DNA of 64,000 nt from JBCCFC01 sp965213595 (GCA_965213595.1 CBDBZO010000006.1:1488001-1552000), one strand, 5' to 3'. Positions 50,646-59,946 are shown, numbered from the stretch's first letter. The notes: a model not told the origin generated them from the sequence alone. Made by a program: numbers and translations.

Positions 50646-52181
50646 TTACAACCCAAACAGGTAAAGCTCGACGCCCGCAAAGATTTGCTGGTCAATGAGC
50701 GTCCGCTCCTGCATTAGATAACGCAGCGCGAGATCGTTCGGGTCGCTGTACCAGACGTGGCTGTAGATAAGCCAAACGCGTTCACGCCCGGCGATCTGCG
50801 CCCGCAGCGTGGCCAAATCGGCTGGGGTAAAGCGCGGCTCAATTTCTCCGCGGGCAAAGAGACCATCGGGCAGGCTGTGCTGGGTAACGAACGGAACACA
50901 CTGCTCCGCTACATAATTGTCCAAGTGATCTTTGGAACAATTTTTGAAGAGCTCATCAAAGTAGTAGCCAAAGGGCAGGCGGCTCCAGCCCGCGTGAAAG
51001 AGCAGCAGATCACTCGGCTCGACGTGGGCCGCTACGTGTGCCGCCGCTTGCTTCCACGCTTCCTGGGGGGCTGCCCGCCACGCGTGCGTTAGCGAGAAGA
51101 GCGCGAGGGCGCAGAGCCCGGCCACGGCAATCCGCCGCGGGCGCCGGGCCAACGTGGCCGCGCCGCTGGCAACGAGCAGCAGCAGGGGAAGGGCAAGCCA
51201 GAGCAGTGCGTGCGCAGAAAAAATTGAGCGGCGCAGGCTAACTAGCAGCGCCAGCGCCAGCGGCAGCGTCCAGAGCCAAGCGAGGAGCCGCCCGCAACGC
51301 TGGCGACGGGCGGCAAGCGTCGCCAGGGGCAGGCAGAGCGCGAGGCTCAACGTCGGCAGCAGCCACCAGGGCGTGCCCCACGCGCCGGGCAGCACAAGCG
51401 CCAACTCGCCCAGCGTGCTGAGGAGGCGCGGCGGCGTGGGGGGCGGCAGCCAGAAGCGCGCATCGACGGCGGCGGCTTGGGCCAGAAAGGTGGGCAGCCA
51501 GGGCAGCCACAGCACCCCCGCTGCCAACAGTGCCCCCGCTCGCCAGGAGCCGCGCGCCCATCGTCCACCTGTGGCAAGCCCCGTCGCGCTGCCCAGCGCA
51601 GCCAGCCAGAGCACGCCGATGTTGTGGAGGTAGAGCACCGCCGCCGTGGAGAGCGCCAATCCCACGGCGGCAAAGATGCTGCGGCGAACGGTCGACAAGC
51701 GCTCTGGGTGCACGACGCCAGGCTCGTCAACGTCAGGCTCTAAAGGGCTGAGCCGCACAAAAAAGTAGAGTGAAGCGGCAACCGCCAGCGCGAGCGGGGC
51801 ATACATGCGCGCCTCTTGCGCATAGCGAACGTGCAGCGGCGAAAGCGCCAGCAGCAGCGCGGCAAGCAGGCCAGCGGTTTGGCCGTGCAGCCGCGCGCCG
51901 GTGACGAAGAGCAGCGGCACGGCGGCGACGCTGGCGAGGGCGGCGGGCAGGCGCAGCGCAAACGCCGAGCGACCCAGCCCGTCGCGCGCAAAGTGCAGCA
52001 CCAGGTAGAAGAGCGGCGGGTGCTGATCGAGACGCGCGCTGTGGCTGATAATTTGCGGAATCGACTGCTCGGCGAGCCAGAGGCTAAAGGCTTCGTCGAT
52101 CCAGAGCGGCTGGTCGGCGAGCGGAAGCAGGCGCAGGGCGGCGGCGAGCAGGAGGACGCCGAGCAGGGCGGGGCGAGTCAA
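50646..52181 (-). CDS. GT39-like (ArnT/PMT) membrane glycosyltransferase
   Basis: 511 residues with about 11 membrane helices. The N-terminal loop holds WIDEAFSLWLAEQ with the catalytic Asp-Glu, and RLDQHPPLFYLVLHFAR, the DxHPPL-type motif of polyprenyl-phosphate-dependent mannosyl/arabinosyl transferases. A soluble C-terminal part follows (about 390-511). The start is TTG 52181, with no ribosome site; an ATG is not available nearby. Transfers a sugar from a lipid carrier to a periplasmic acceptor. Monocistronic, converging with chaB. Confidence 0.87.
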   Translation of the reverse strand: MTRPALLGVLLLAAALRLLPLADQPLWIDEAFSLWLAEQSIPQIISHSARLDQHPPLFYLVLHFARDGLGRSAFALRLPAALASVAAVPLLFVTGARLHGQTAGLLAALLLALSPLHVRYAQEARMYAPLALAVAASLYFFVRLSPLEPDVDEPGVVHPERLSTVRRSIFAAVGLALSTAAVLYLHNIGVLWLAALGSATGLATGGRWARGSWRAGALLAAGVLWLPWLPTFLAQAAAVDARFWLPPPTPPRLLSTLGELALVLPGAWGTPWWLLPTLSLALCLPLATLAARRQRCGRLLAWLWTLPLALALLVSLRRSIFSAHALLWLALPLLLLVASGAATLARRPRRIAVAGLCALALFSLTHAWRAAPQEAWKQAAAHVAAHVEPSDLLLFHAGWSRLPFGYYFDELFKNCSKDHLDNYVAEQCVPFVTQHSLPDGLFARGEIEPRFTPADLATLRAQIAGRERVWLIYSHVWYSDPNDLALRYLMQERTLIDQQIFAGVELYLFGL

Positions 52182-52233
52182 GGGGGGGAGTTGCGCCCTC
52201 GAAATGAGGCCGAGGGAATGGGTAGATGGCCGA

Positions 52234-52275
52234 GCTCAGGGATAGCCCAACCAATTAGTTGGGCTATCCCTGAGC
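52234..52275 (-). terminator. Hairpin after sufE
   Basis: GCTCAGGGATAGCCCAAC (52234-52251), loop CAATTA, exact 18-bp complement (52258-52275). It follows the sufE stop (52280) by 4 bases on the minus strand. No T run. Confidence 0.6.
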
Positions 52276-52279
52276 GCCC

Positions 52280-52738
52280 CTACATTTGCTTCTGCACCTG
52301 CCGCTTCATGTAAATCATGAGCGAGTGCAGACCGCGCACCCGCTGCGGCGTGACAATATCCTGTAGACCCAGCAGCCAGTAGATGTCTTCCGGCGCGTCG
52401 AGGATCGTCTGCGCCTGCTCGCCATCCAGCCCCTCGACGAGGATCGCGCCGTAGCCGCGCACGGTGGGCGATTCGAGCGGGATGTCCAGGTAGAAGTGGG
52501 TCTGTTGGCTCTCGTCCACCTCGGTGTGGAGGAAGACGGGCGCCTGGCATTCGTGAACCTGCTCCATCTCGTCGCGGGCGGCCTCGAGGCGCTGCGGCAG
52601 CGGCGGCAAATCCATGGCGTAATCGAGCAGGTATTCCATGCGCTCCTGCCGATCCACGCTGCGAAATTCCTCTACAATATCGCGCAGCTTGCTGGGCAGC
52701 GCCTCGATCTTCTCGTCAAACGTTGGGTTGGGCGTCAT
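52280..52738 (-). CDS. sufE: SufE-family sulfur acceptor
   Basis: 152 residues. SufE takes sulfane sulfur from SufS for Fe-S cluster assembly. The acceptor Cys lies in VHECQAPVFL, matching GCQSxVWL. Other typical segments are MEYLLDYAMDLPPLP near the N-terminus and LVEGLDGEQAQTIL. ATG 52738 is preferred to a TTG at 52741; AAAGG lies upstream. No sufS or sufBCD is near. A palindrome at 52775-52786 lies in the upstream spacer. Confidence 0.9.
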   Translation of the reverse strand: MTPNPTFDEKIEALPSKLRDIVEEFRSVDRQERMEYLLDYAMDLPPLPQRLEAARDEMEQVHECQAPVFLHTEVDESQQTHFYLDIPLESPTVRGYGAILVEGLDGEQAQTILDAPEDIYWLLGLQDIVTPQRVRGLHSLMIYMKRQVQKQM

Positions 52739-52774
52739 CAAAAAAACCTTTGTCTATCTAGTTTGTTCTGAATC

Positions 52775-52786
52775 GTAATCGATTAC
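52775..52786. promoter_or_regulatory. 12-bp palindrome upstream of sufE
   Basis: GTAATCGATTAC, 37 bases before the sufE ATG on the minus strand. Operator function is a guess. A TTGACA at 52814 has no matching -10. The rest of 52742-52998 shows no gene. Confidence 0.25.
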
Positions 52787-52998
52787 ATAAAACGTTGCTT
52801 ATTCACGTCGGCCTTGACAGATTTAATCATAGAGGAGGGTTATCTGTCTCGTCAAAACAGATGCAATCAATGTTTGGATTTTGTGATATGATGGCAATGT
52901 CCAGCTACTTCTGTAGTGAACCACCGTGAGCGGCAACGCTTCTTTCGCTAACCTTTACAGCTGCACCCGTCGAGGTTACCAATTCCTGGTAAAGCTGT

Positions 52999-55779
52999 AT
53001 GTTCTGGTATTCTCTATTTACAACGCTTTCGTTCTTTGGCACAATTGTTACCGTGCTCTTTGCCTGGCTCGCTTGGCGGCTGCGCAAGCGACACATCGGC
53101 GCGCTGACCTGCATGGTTATGCTGCTGGCGATTGCCGCGTGGACGAGCTCCTACGCCATGGAGCAGGTCGTTTCGACTCTTAACGCCAAGATATTTTGGC
53201 ACAAATTCTCTTATTTAGGGATTCCTGTTGTTCCCGCCGCCTGGTTTTTATTCAATGCGCAGATCAGCCGCTTAATTCAGCAGCGGACTCGGCTGTGGAT
53301 AGCGCTGCTGTCGATTGAGCCACTGCTGCTGTGGGTGATTGCCTGGTCACCTTTTGACGAGTGGATTTGGTCTGGCTACACGCTTGCAACGATTGCCAAC
53401 TATCCCACGCCTATTTTGGAGGTAGCGTACGGCCCGCTCTTTGCCATTCATACCGGCTTTACTTATTTGCTCTTTCTTGCCGGAACCATCCTCTATGCAC
53501 GCCACCTGCTGCGGACAATGTTTCAAAGCCCCGAACACATCCTGTGGCTGATACTCAGCGTGCTGACCCCATTTGTCGTCAACGTGCTGCGCATCGCTGG
53601 CGTCTCCCCCTTCAGCCTCTTTGACCTCACCCCCATTGCGCTCTCGACCATCGGCGCCACGGCGGCCTGGTACATCTTTCGCTTCCCCCTGCGCGATCTG
53701 CTGATGCTGGCGCAGCGCGAAGTGCTGGCCCAGATCGGCGACGGCGTGCTCGTGCTGGATCAGCAAAACCGGGTGACCAACCTCAACGCGGCGGCACAGA
53801 CCATGCTGGGCAAGAGCGAAGAAGAAGTGCTGCGCCAGCCCATCGAACTTTTGCTGCCGGGCAGCACCCTGGCCATCCACCGCCATCTGCAAACCCACGT
53901 GCCGCCCGCTGCCGGCCAACGCAGCGGGCGGCTAAACGCCCCGCCTGCCGAGGTGGAGCGGATTACGATCAAGCTCAAGATGAGGCGGCCCCTAACCAGG
54001 CTCTTTTCCAATCAGCCGCTGGTGGATGATTACGAGGAGACGGCCCACATCGAAATCTCGATCTTTCCCCTGCTCGATCAGCGGCCCTTCGTCAACGGCT
54101 GCGTGCTGGTGCTGCGCGACGTGACGCCCCAGGCGCGGGCCGAGGAGGAGCTGCACGCGCTGGATAGGCGCTATCAAAATCTGGTGGAGATGGTGCCGGA
54201 TGCGATTCTGGTGGGCGATCCGCGCCTCGTGATCACCAACTGCAATCGGCGCGCCGCCGAGCTGTACGGCGTGGCGGATATAAGAAACGTCTTTGGCAAA
54301 CGGCTGGTAGATTTGCTGGCGGAGTCGGATGTCGCCCGCTTTCTCAGCAACGTCTACCGGATGATCGAGACGCAGCAGAACCACAGCGACATCTACCTGC
54401 TCCGGCAAATAGATGGCAAGGCGCTCGAAGTGGAGTTGCACATGACGCTTGTACGCGACCCGCAGAACCTGGGGATGCCCCTGGGTTTTCTCGCCGTCAT
54501 GCGCAACGTCACGGAGCGCCTGCGCCAGGAGGAGGCCAACAACCGCATCCAAAAAATCGAGAGCATTGGCCTGCTCGCCAGCGGCCTCTCCCACGACTTT
54601 AACAACCTGCTGACGGGCATGATGACGCAGGGCTCGATTGCGCTCAAACAATCCATGGCCAACGGCCGGGCCGGTGGCGAGCGCAGCGGCGAGGTGCAGC
54701 GCCACGTGCAGCAGATGATGCAGCTGGCCCGCCACGCCGCCAACCTGTCGCAGCAGCTGGCCGCCTACAGCGGTCGCGAGACGCCCGAAGTAGAGCCGCT
54801 GGATTTTGACGCGCTGGTGGGCGAGTGCATCGAATTGCTCTCCGCCACGCTGCCGTCCACCATCCACCTGCAGCCCCACCTGCAAACCGACCCCTTTGCC
54901 GTGGAGGCGGACAGGCGACAGCTGCAGCTTGTGGTGCAGAACCTCGTGCTCAAAGCCGTGGATGCGATAGAGGAGCAGCGCCTCGCCACGGCGCAGACGC
55001 AGACGGCCTACGTTTTCGCCTACCCGCAAAAAATTGTCAGCAACGAAGGCCCCTACGATTGGATCGGCGGGCCACAGCTCACCTCGCACTACGAGCAGGA
55101 TGGCGATCAAATTTTCGTGCAGCAAAATCCGCTAAAGGAGGGCCAATATCTCTGTCTCGCCGTGAGCGCCGGGGCGCTGGAGGATGAATTAGCCCAGGCG
55201 GAGCGGCTCTTTCAGCCAGAATTTACCGCCACCAGCAGCGGGCGCGGGCTGGGGCTTTCCGTGCTGCTCGGCATTGTGCGCGCCCACGATGGCGGGCTGG
55301 AAGTAGAGCGCCGCGCCAACAGCCACTCGATCTTTCGCATCTATTTGCCCGCGGTGCAGGCTCCCGCCGCAAGCGAAAGCAAAAGCGCGGCCGCCAGCAC
55401 GCTGCCCACGCTCTCCGGCAGCGCCCTGATTGTCGATGATGATACGGTTGTGCGCGAAACGTTGGCCGAAGCGCTGACCTTCCTGGGCATGCACACAACC
55501 GAGGCCACCAACGGTCGCGAGGGGGTGGACCTTTACATGGAGCAGAAGCCCCGCTTTGACATTGTGCTGCTGGACGTAAAAATGCCGGTGATGGATGGTA
55601 CGGAAGCCCTGACCATTCTGCGCGCGTTTGACTCACAGGCGCGCGTGCTGCTGACCTCCGGCTACACGGGCAAATCCAGCTTGGAAGATCTGCTGCAATC
55701 CCCCACCGTTCAATTCCTACACAAGCCCTACAACTTGGACGAACTGGCCTCTTCGCTGAAAGAACTTCTTCAAATGTAA
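52999..55779 (+). CDS. Hybrid sensor histidine kinase with degraded ATPase domain
   Basis: 926 residues. Seven membrane helices (1-230) match the 7TM histidine-kinase sensor. PAS domains lie at about 240-380 and 390-510. The H-box SHDFNN gives His532. In the ATPase domain the N-box reads NLVLKAVDA, with Lys652 in place of the second Asn, and the G1 box (VSAGALEDE) lacks the DxGxG Asp; the G2 GRGLGLS (748-754) is kept. The REC domain is intact (Asp813-815, Asp859 in LLDVKMP, Lys909). Kinase activity may be weak or lost while phosphatase or relay functions remain. ATG 52999 has a poor ribosome site. No output regulator is adjacent. Confidence 0.88.
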   Translation: MFWYSLFTTLSFFGTIVTVLFAWLAWRLRKRHIGALTCMVMLLAIAAWTSSYAMEQVVSTLNAKIFWHKFSYLGIPVVPAAWFLFNAQISRLIQQRTRLWIALLSIEPLLLWVIAWSPFDEWIWSGYTLATIANYPTPILEVAYGPLFAIHTGFTYLLFLAGTILYARHLLRTMFQSPEHILWLILSVLTPFVVNVLRIAGVSPFSLFDLTPIALSTIGATAAWYIFRFPLRDLLMLAQREVLAQIGDGVLVLDQQNRVTNLNAAAQTMLGKSEEEVLRQPIELLLPGSTLAIHRHLQTHVPPAAGQRSGRLNAPPAEVERITIKLKMRRPLTRLFSNQPLVDDYEETAHIEISIFPLLDQRPFVNGCVLVLRDVTPQARAEEELHALDRRYQNLVEMVPDAILVGDPRLVITNCNRRAAELYGVADIRNVFGKRLVDLLAESDVARFLSNVYRMIETQQNHSDIYLLRQIDGKALEVELHMTLVRDPQNLGMPLGFLAVMRNVTERLRQEEANNRIQKIESIGLLASGLSHDFNNLLTGMMTQGSIALKQSMANGRAGGERSGEVQRHVQQMMQLARHAANLSQQLAAYSGRETPEVEPLDFDALVGECIELLSATLPSTIHLQPHLQTDPFAVEADRRQLQLVVQNLVLKAVDAIEEQRLATAQTQTAYVFAYPQKIVSNEGPYDWIGGPQLTSHYEQDGDQIFVQQNPLKEGQYLCLAVSAGALEDELAQAERLFQPEFTATSSGRGLGLSVLLGIVRAHDGGLEVERRANSHSIFRIYLPAVQAPAASESKSAAASTLPTLSGSALIVDDDTVVRETLAEALTFLGMHTTEATNGREGVDLYMEQKPRFDIVLLDVKMPVMDGTEALTILRAFDSQARVLLTSGYTGKSSLEDLLQSPTVQFLHKPYNLDELASSLKELLQM

Positions 55780-55916
55780 GCAACAGATGTACACATCCCC
55801 GCGCCCGCCTTTGGCTGGCCCCTAACTGTGACCAAACTTATATTGCCTTTTGACTGCGGCCACTATAGTAGAGCGGAACTCACCAAGCCGACTTGTTCAA
55901 CTGGTTGCTCTTCGCC

Positions 55917-56877
55917 ATGCCGCGCGTTCTCACCCTAACCCTCAACCCCGCCATCGATAAAAGCACGAGCGCGGAAAATGTGGTCGCCGAACACAAGATT
56001 CGCTGCGAGTCGCCGGAGTTTCATCCCGGCGGCGGCGGTATCAACGTGTCGCGCGCCATCTACAAACTCGGCGGCGAATCGACGGCGCTCTACCTGGCCG
56101 GCGGGCCGACGGGCCAGATGCTGGGCCAAATGTTGGACGAGGAGCAGCAGACGGCGCAGGCAGGCGAGGCCGGCCAGCTTTCTCACCGTCGCCGTTGAAA
56201 TCGAGGGCCTTACGCGCACCAGCCTGACCGTCTTTGAGCGGACAAGCACGCAGCAGTACCGCTTCAACCTGCCCGGCCCCGAAGTCACCCCGGCGGAGCA
56301 GGAGAAGCTGCTGACCCACCTGCGTGATTTTTCGCCGAAACCGCACTATCTCGTCGCCAGCGGCAGCTTGCCCAGCGGCGTGCCCGTCGATTTTTACGCA
56401 CAGATCGCGGAGATCGCCAAAGCCTCCGGCATCAAGCTGGTGCTGGACACCTCCGGCCCGGCGCTGATGGCGGCGCTGGAGGTGGGCGTCTATTTATGCA
56501 AGCCCAACGTGCGCGAGCTGAGCCTCCTGGTGGAGCGCGAGGAACGCGACATTAAGGTGCAAGCGATTGCCAACGCTCTCGTGAACGACGGCAAGAGCGA
56601 AGTGGTGTTGGTTTCGCTGGGGGCGGCGGGGGCTTTCCTGGCGTGGGCAGAGGGCTGTGAGCGGATTCCCGCGCCAGTTGTGTCCATCGAGAGCAAAGTC
56701 GGCGCGGGGGACAGCACCGTGGGCGGCTTTGTGCTGGCGCTAACGCGCGGCGAATCGGTGCCGCGGGCCGCGCGTTTTGCCGTCGCCGCCGGCGCCGCCG
56801 CCGTGATGACGCCGGGCACGCTGCTCTGCCGCCGCGACGACACGGAGCGTCTCTTCGCAGAGATGCTGAACAATTGA
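55917..56877 (+). pseudogene. PfkB-family 1-phosphofructokinase with a frameshift
   Basis: The first frame (55917-56198) starts LTLTLNPAIDKSTSAE and ends soon after MLGQMLDEEQQT. The second frame carries on from about 56180 with FLTVAVEIEGLTRTSL, the PGPEVTPAEQE segment, GSLPSGVPVDFY, KPNVRELSLL and the C-terminal VGAGDSTVGGFVLAL with the catalytic Asp. The total span is 961 bases, one more than 320 codons, so a one-base insertion (or two-base loss) near 56150-56185 breaks a complete gene. Could be an assembly error. If intact it would phosphorylate fructose-1-P or tagatose-6-P. Confidence 0.8.
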
Positions 56878-56903
56878 TTCAGCGTAAGGAAAAATTAAAA
56901 ATT

Positions 56904-57113
56904 ATGGCAACCAGCGCAACCCAGTATTCCACCCAAGCCCGCACCCAGCTGCAGGAGACGATTAACTACCTGCGCGACGGCGTGGGCGAAGTCGACGATG
57001 TGCAGGCCAAGGCGCTCTTCGAGACGGCCGCCGAAGTGCTGGGCGGGCTCAAGAAGGCCTTTGCCGATTTTGAGCGCGGCGCCGAATCCGCTTGGCAGCG
57101 GCAAAATCAGTAG
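56904..57113 (+). CDS. Small helical protein of unknown function
   Basis: 69 residues, strongly helical (TQARTQLQETINYLRDGV, EVLGGLKKAFADFERGAESA) without Cys or membrane segments. ATG 56904 follows AAGGA at long spacing. It lies 26 bp after the pfkB-like gene and before the cupin. The repeated short helices suggest a bundle or an adapter; no family recognised. Confidence 0.6.
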   Translation: MATSATQYSTQARTQLQETINYLRDGVGEVDDVQAKALFETAAEVLGGLKKAFADFERGAESAWQRQNQ

Positions 57114-57170
57114 CGCCACGACGGTCTCCCCGGCCCTATTCATCAACCACTCAATGACTGGAAAATTCTC

Positions 57171-57512
57171 ATGGCAGACACAACCGTTAAAAAAATCGAT
57201 TCCGCGCACTCCCCCAAAGGCGAGATGGGGCAAAAGTATCTGGCCTCCGGCAAAGCGATAGCCATGCGCATGTGGGAAAACGAGCAGCCTTCCGACGATA
57301 AAACGCTCCACACGCGCGATTACGAAACCGTGGGCTACGTGATTTCCGGGCGCGCTGAGCTGCACGTTGAGGGGCAGATGGTGACGCTGGAGGCTGGCGA
57401 TTCGTGGGTCGTGCCGCAGGGGGCGAGCCACGCGTACGTAATTACCGAAGCGTTCACCGCCGTCGAGGCCACGCATCCGCCCGCCCACGCCCACGGGCGC
57501 GACGACGCTTAG
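57171..57512 (+). CDS. Single-domain cupin protein
   Basis: 113 residues. A cupin beta barrel with YVISGRAELHVEGQMVTLEAGDSWVVPQG, where the metal-ligand His positions are taken by residues of the HTRDYE and GASHAY segments. Small cupins like this often bind a metal and sugar or act as dioxygenases or regulators. ATG 57171 has no strong ribosome site. Short gap to an MgtC-like gene. Function not assigned. Confidence 0.8.
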   Translation: MADTTVKKIDSAHSPKGEMGQKYLASGKAIAMRMWENEQPSDDKTLHTRDYETVGYVISGRAELHVEGQMVTLEAGDSWVVPQGASHAYVITEAFTAVEATHPPAHAHGRDDA

Positions 57513-57518
57513 ACCTTT

Positions 57519-57986
57519 GTGCTAGGCCAACTCGTAATTTTGGCGCACGTGGCGCTGGCTATTGTGCTGGGCGGCGTCATCGGGTTGGATCGTGAAATTT
57601 CGGACAAGCCAGCGGGCTTGCGCACCAATATGCTGGTGGCGGCGGCGGCGGCGCTGCTCGTCTCGCTGGGCAACGTGACCCTGGACTATTTTACGCGGGG
57701 CGGCAACAACATTCAGGCCGACCCGATCCGCATTTTGGGAGCCGTCATCACCGGCGTCAGCTTTACCGGCGCGGGTACGATTCTCCACAACCGCGACAAG
57801 CCCGACGTGCGCTGGTTGACAACCGCCGCCTCGCTGCTGCTCTCCGCTGCCGTCGGCATTGCCGTGGCGCTGGAGCAGTACATCCTGGCCGTCGGCGTCA
57901 CGCTGTTGGTGATGTTTGTGCTGCGCGGCGTCAAGTGGCTGGCTCGCCGGGCTGGCTGGGCTTATGACGTGGAGGCAGAACAGTAG
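57519..57986 (+). CDS. MgtC/SapB family membrane protein
   Basis: 155 residues with four or five membrane helices. The MgtC core is clear: GGVIGLDREISDKPAGLRTN (18-37) and GVSFTGAGTIL (78-89), followed by WLTTAASLLLSAAVGIA. MgtC-like proteins are linked to magnesium limitation and membrane ATPase control. The start is GTG 57519, 6 bases after the cupin stop. No C-terminal ACT-like domain, so it is the short form. Forms a close cluster with the cupin and the small helical gene. Confidence 0.88.
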   Translation: MLGQLVILAHVALAIVLGGVIGLDREISDKPAGLRTNMLVAAAAALLVSLGNVTLDYFTRGGNNIQADPIRILGAVITGVSFTGAGTILHNRDKPDVRWLTTAASLLLSAAVGIAVALEQYILAVGVTLLVMFVLRGVKWLARRAGWAYDVEAEQ

Positions 57987-58009
57987 AAAAATTTAGAAGA
58001 GGACAAACC

Positions 58010-58363
58010 ATGCAAGACAACTACGTTGAGTACGACAAGAAGCTGCGGCACTCCATGAAAAACATCGCCAAGAACGCCGTCTCCATGAAGGCCTACACCG
58101 ATTTGCACGTGGCCGCCACGCAGAATGGCGAACTAAGCATGAAGATCAAAGAGCTAATGGCCATGTCCATCGCCATTGCGACGCGGTGCGAGGGCTGTAT
58201 CACCTACCACCTGCGCAATGCGCTGGAGGAGGGGGCCACGGCCAAGGAAGTCTACGAAGCGGCGGATGTCGCCATTATGATGGGCGGCGGCCCGGCGGTT
58301 GTCTACGCGGCGCTGCTGGACGAGATGCTGCCGCAGTTCCAGGAGTCGCTGGGCGATTCTTAA
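58010..58363 (+). CDS. AhpD-like carboxymuconolactone decarboxylase family protein
   Basis: 117 residues. The redox motif is RCEGCITYHLRNALEEGAT (about 60-78), with the CxxC and downstream His of AhpD-type alkylhydroperoxidases. The all-helical rest ends in PAVVYAALLDEML. GAGGA is 8 bases before the ATG. Its TAA stop (58361-58363) coincides with the first bases of the terminal repeat of the 58361-58813 element. Probably a peroxidase-associated thiol protein; substrate unknown. Confidence 0.9.
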   Translation: MQDNYVEYDKKLRHSMKNIAKNAVSMKAYTDLHVAATQNGELSMKIKELMAMSIAIATRCEGCITYHLRNALEEGATAKEVYEAADVAIMMGGGPAVVYAALLDEMLPQFQESLGDS

Positions 58364-58813
58364 GTTCTGTTGACATTTTGCCAAACGAGCTTGACGGGGA
58401 GGACGAGCGCGGCCCTTCCCCCACGCGTGGGGGAAGGGAGCCTCGTCCTCCCCTCTCCCAGGATGGGCTTAGCTTTACCCAGAAGTAGGAGGAGGGAGCA
58501 GCAAAGCGGGGAGGGCAGAGAAGAACCCCCATCCCCGGCCCTTCCCCCGCGAGCAGGGGAAGGGTGACTGGTTGATGAAGCGGTCGCGATGGGACGGTCT
58601 CTCTTTGTTTATCGAGCGGGCGATGTCACAGAACAGCCGCAGAATCAAGGAGTCGACAGAAGGCCCCCTCCTTGCCGGCGGGGAGGGGGTTGGGGGTGGG
58701 GTGTTGCCCGGCCCGCGATGCGCCGAGATTCGGTGGTGACTTGTGGGTAAAGGTAAGCAGGATGGGAGAGGGGCCGGTGGTGAGGGCCAATTCTCAAATG
58801 TCAACGGAACCTA
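58361..58813. mobile_element. MITE-like element with 18-bp terminal inverted repeats (copy 2)
   Basis: TAAGTTCTGTTGACATTT (58361-58378) and AAATGTCAACGGAACCTA (58796-58813) match at 16 of 18 positions. Subterminal TGCCAAACGAGC and CCAATTCTCAAATG correspond to the opposite ends of the 10095-10204 element. The larger interior holds GGCCCTTCCCCC-type hairpins similar to the recQ words. No gene is seen in 58364-58884. Confidence 0.7.
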
Positions 58814-58824
58814 AACTTTAACTA

Positions 58825-58884
58825 AAAGCGGGGCAAAAGCATAGGGGCACGCCATGGCGTGCCCCTATGCTTTTGCCCCGCTTT
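58825..58884. terminator. 60-bp perfect palindrome after the alpha/beta hydrolase gene
   Basis: A perfect dyad centred at 58854/58855 whose 20-bp core GGGCACGCCATGGCGTGCCC equals that of 29836-29881; flanks differ but still pair. It directly abuts the minus-strand stop at 58885 and is followed there by TTTTAG. Confidence 0.7.
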
Positions 58885-59946
58885 CTACGCAACGCCCAGC
58901 CGTTCGCGCAGATTGCGCACCAACTCCGGCTCGTCCGGGATCGGCTCCACCGGCGTGTGCAAAATGTCGGCGATTGTCTCCACCGTCTTTGTCAAGTACG
59001 TTTGGCCGCTGGGCAGCGTGCGTTCGGGGTCGAGGTAGCCGCCGGGGCCGTCGTGGGCCATGTGGGGCAGCTGGCGCGTTTCGATGCGGCCGCTGCGCTT
59101 GCCCTGGTTCCACGTCGACGCCCACATCATGCGCCAGCGGCCGGGAAAGATCATGCCCAGCCGCTGCACCGTGTCGCGCGTGCCGTAGATGTGCACCACG
59201 TGGTCGATGCGGTTGATCAGCGGCATGGAGCTGAGCACCCCGCCCAGGGAAATCACCTGCACGGGGCCTGTCAAAATTTGCGCCAGGTAGGGTGCGGCGC
59301 CCACGGCAACCTGTCCGCCGCCGCTGTAGCCGATGATCGTCAGCGGCTTCTCGCTGTGTGTGTCGTACCCCTGCCGCTTTAGCTCGCGCAAAATAACTTT
59401 GGCCGCGCCGTTGCTAAAGAAGGCTCCGTAGCGATCATCCGCGCAGACGAGCACCTGGAAGAGATTGCGCAGATTGATGATAAAGCCCAGCCGCCGCTGG
59501 CCACTCAGCTTGCGCTTGAGCACCCAGCGCCACAGCGGGGCCAGCAGCCGATTCTCCAGCAGCCCCCGGTTGGCAACGGAGTAAGGGTAGATGTCTTCGA
59601 TCAGGCAGATATTCGGCAGCGCCTCGCGCAGCGCCTGGAGGAAATGCTTCTCCTCCGGCACGTTGACCTCCTCCGTCGAGCCGCCGATGCCGGTGAGGAA
59701 GACGACGTAGTGCGCGGCGTCGTGGCAGGGGCCGTGGCCGCGGCTTTTCGTGTCGCTATCGGTTGTATTATCCTCGCCTTCCGCCTCGGCCCGCTCGCTA
59801 TCCGTCAGCCACCAGCCCGCCCACCAGCCCATCGTCTCCAGCGGGGCCAGCATCAGTGCAACGATCAGCGCCGCTGCCAGCGAGAACAGCAGAGTCTCCG
59901 AGTTGTTTAAGAGAAAGTTGAGCGCGGTTTCCACAATTGACTGCAT
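58885..59946 (-). CDS. Membrane-anchored alpha/beta hydrolase-like protein
   Basis: 353 residues. An N-terminal membrane helix (about 15-38) is followed by a charged linker and an alpha/beta hydrolase-like domain: VVFLTGIGGSTEE, then IIGYSGGGQVAVG with the nucleophile Ser in GYSGG, and HMAHDGPGGYLDPER near the end, which could supply the His. The acid residue is less clear (IYGTRDTV). Likely a lipase, esterase or thioesterase on the outside or inner face of the membrane. Starts at ATG 59946, sharing one base with the stop of the upstream membrane gene (TGATG), so the pair is coupled. Confidence 0.75.
   Translation of the reverse strand: MQSIVETALNFLLNNSETLLFSLAAALIVALMLAPLETMGWWAGWWLTDSERAEAEGEDNTTDSDTKSRGHGPCHDAAHYVVFLTGIGGSTEEVNVPEEKHFLQALREALPNICLIEDIYPYSVANRGLLENRLLAPLWRWVLKRKLSGQRRLGFIINLRNLFQVLVCADDRYGAFFSNGAAKVILRELKRQGYDTHSEKPLTIIGYSGGGQVAVGAAPYLAQILTGPVQVISLGGVLSSMPLINRIDHVVHIYGTRDTVQRLGMIFPGRWRMMWASTWNQGKRSGRIETRQLPHMAHDGPGGYLDPERTLPSGQTYLTKTVETIADILHTPVEPIPDEPELVRNLRERLGVA

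Noticed and set aside
52814..52819. TTGACA upstream of the histidine kinase
   Set aside because: No -10 box at 15-19 bp; nearest candidate is too far.
53992..55125. 377-codon minus-strand frame inside the histidine kinase
   Set aside because: Antisense shadow of a clearly conserved multidomain gene.
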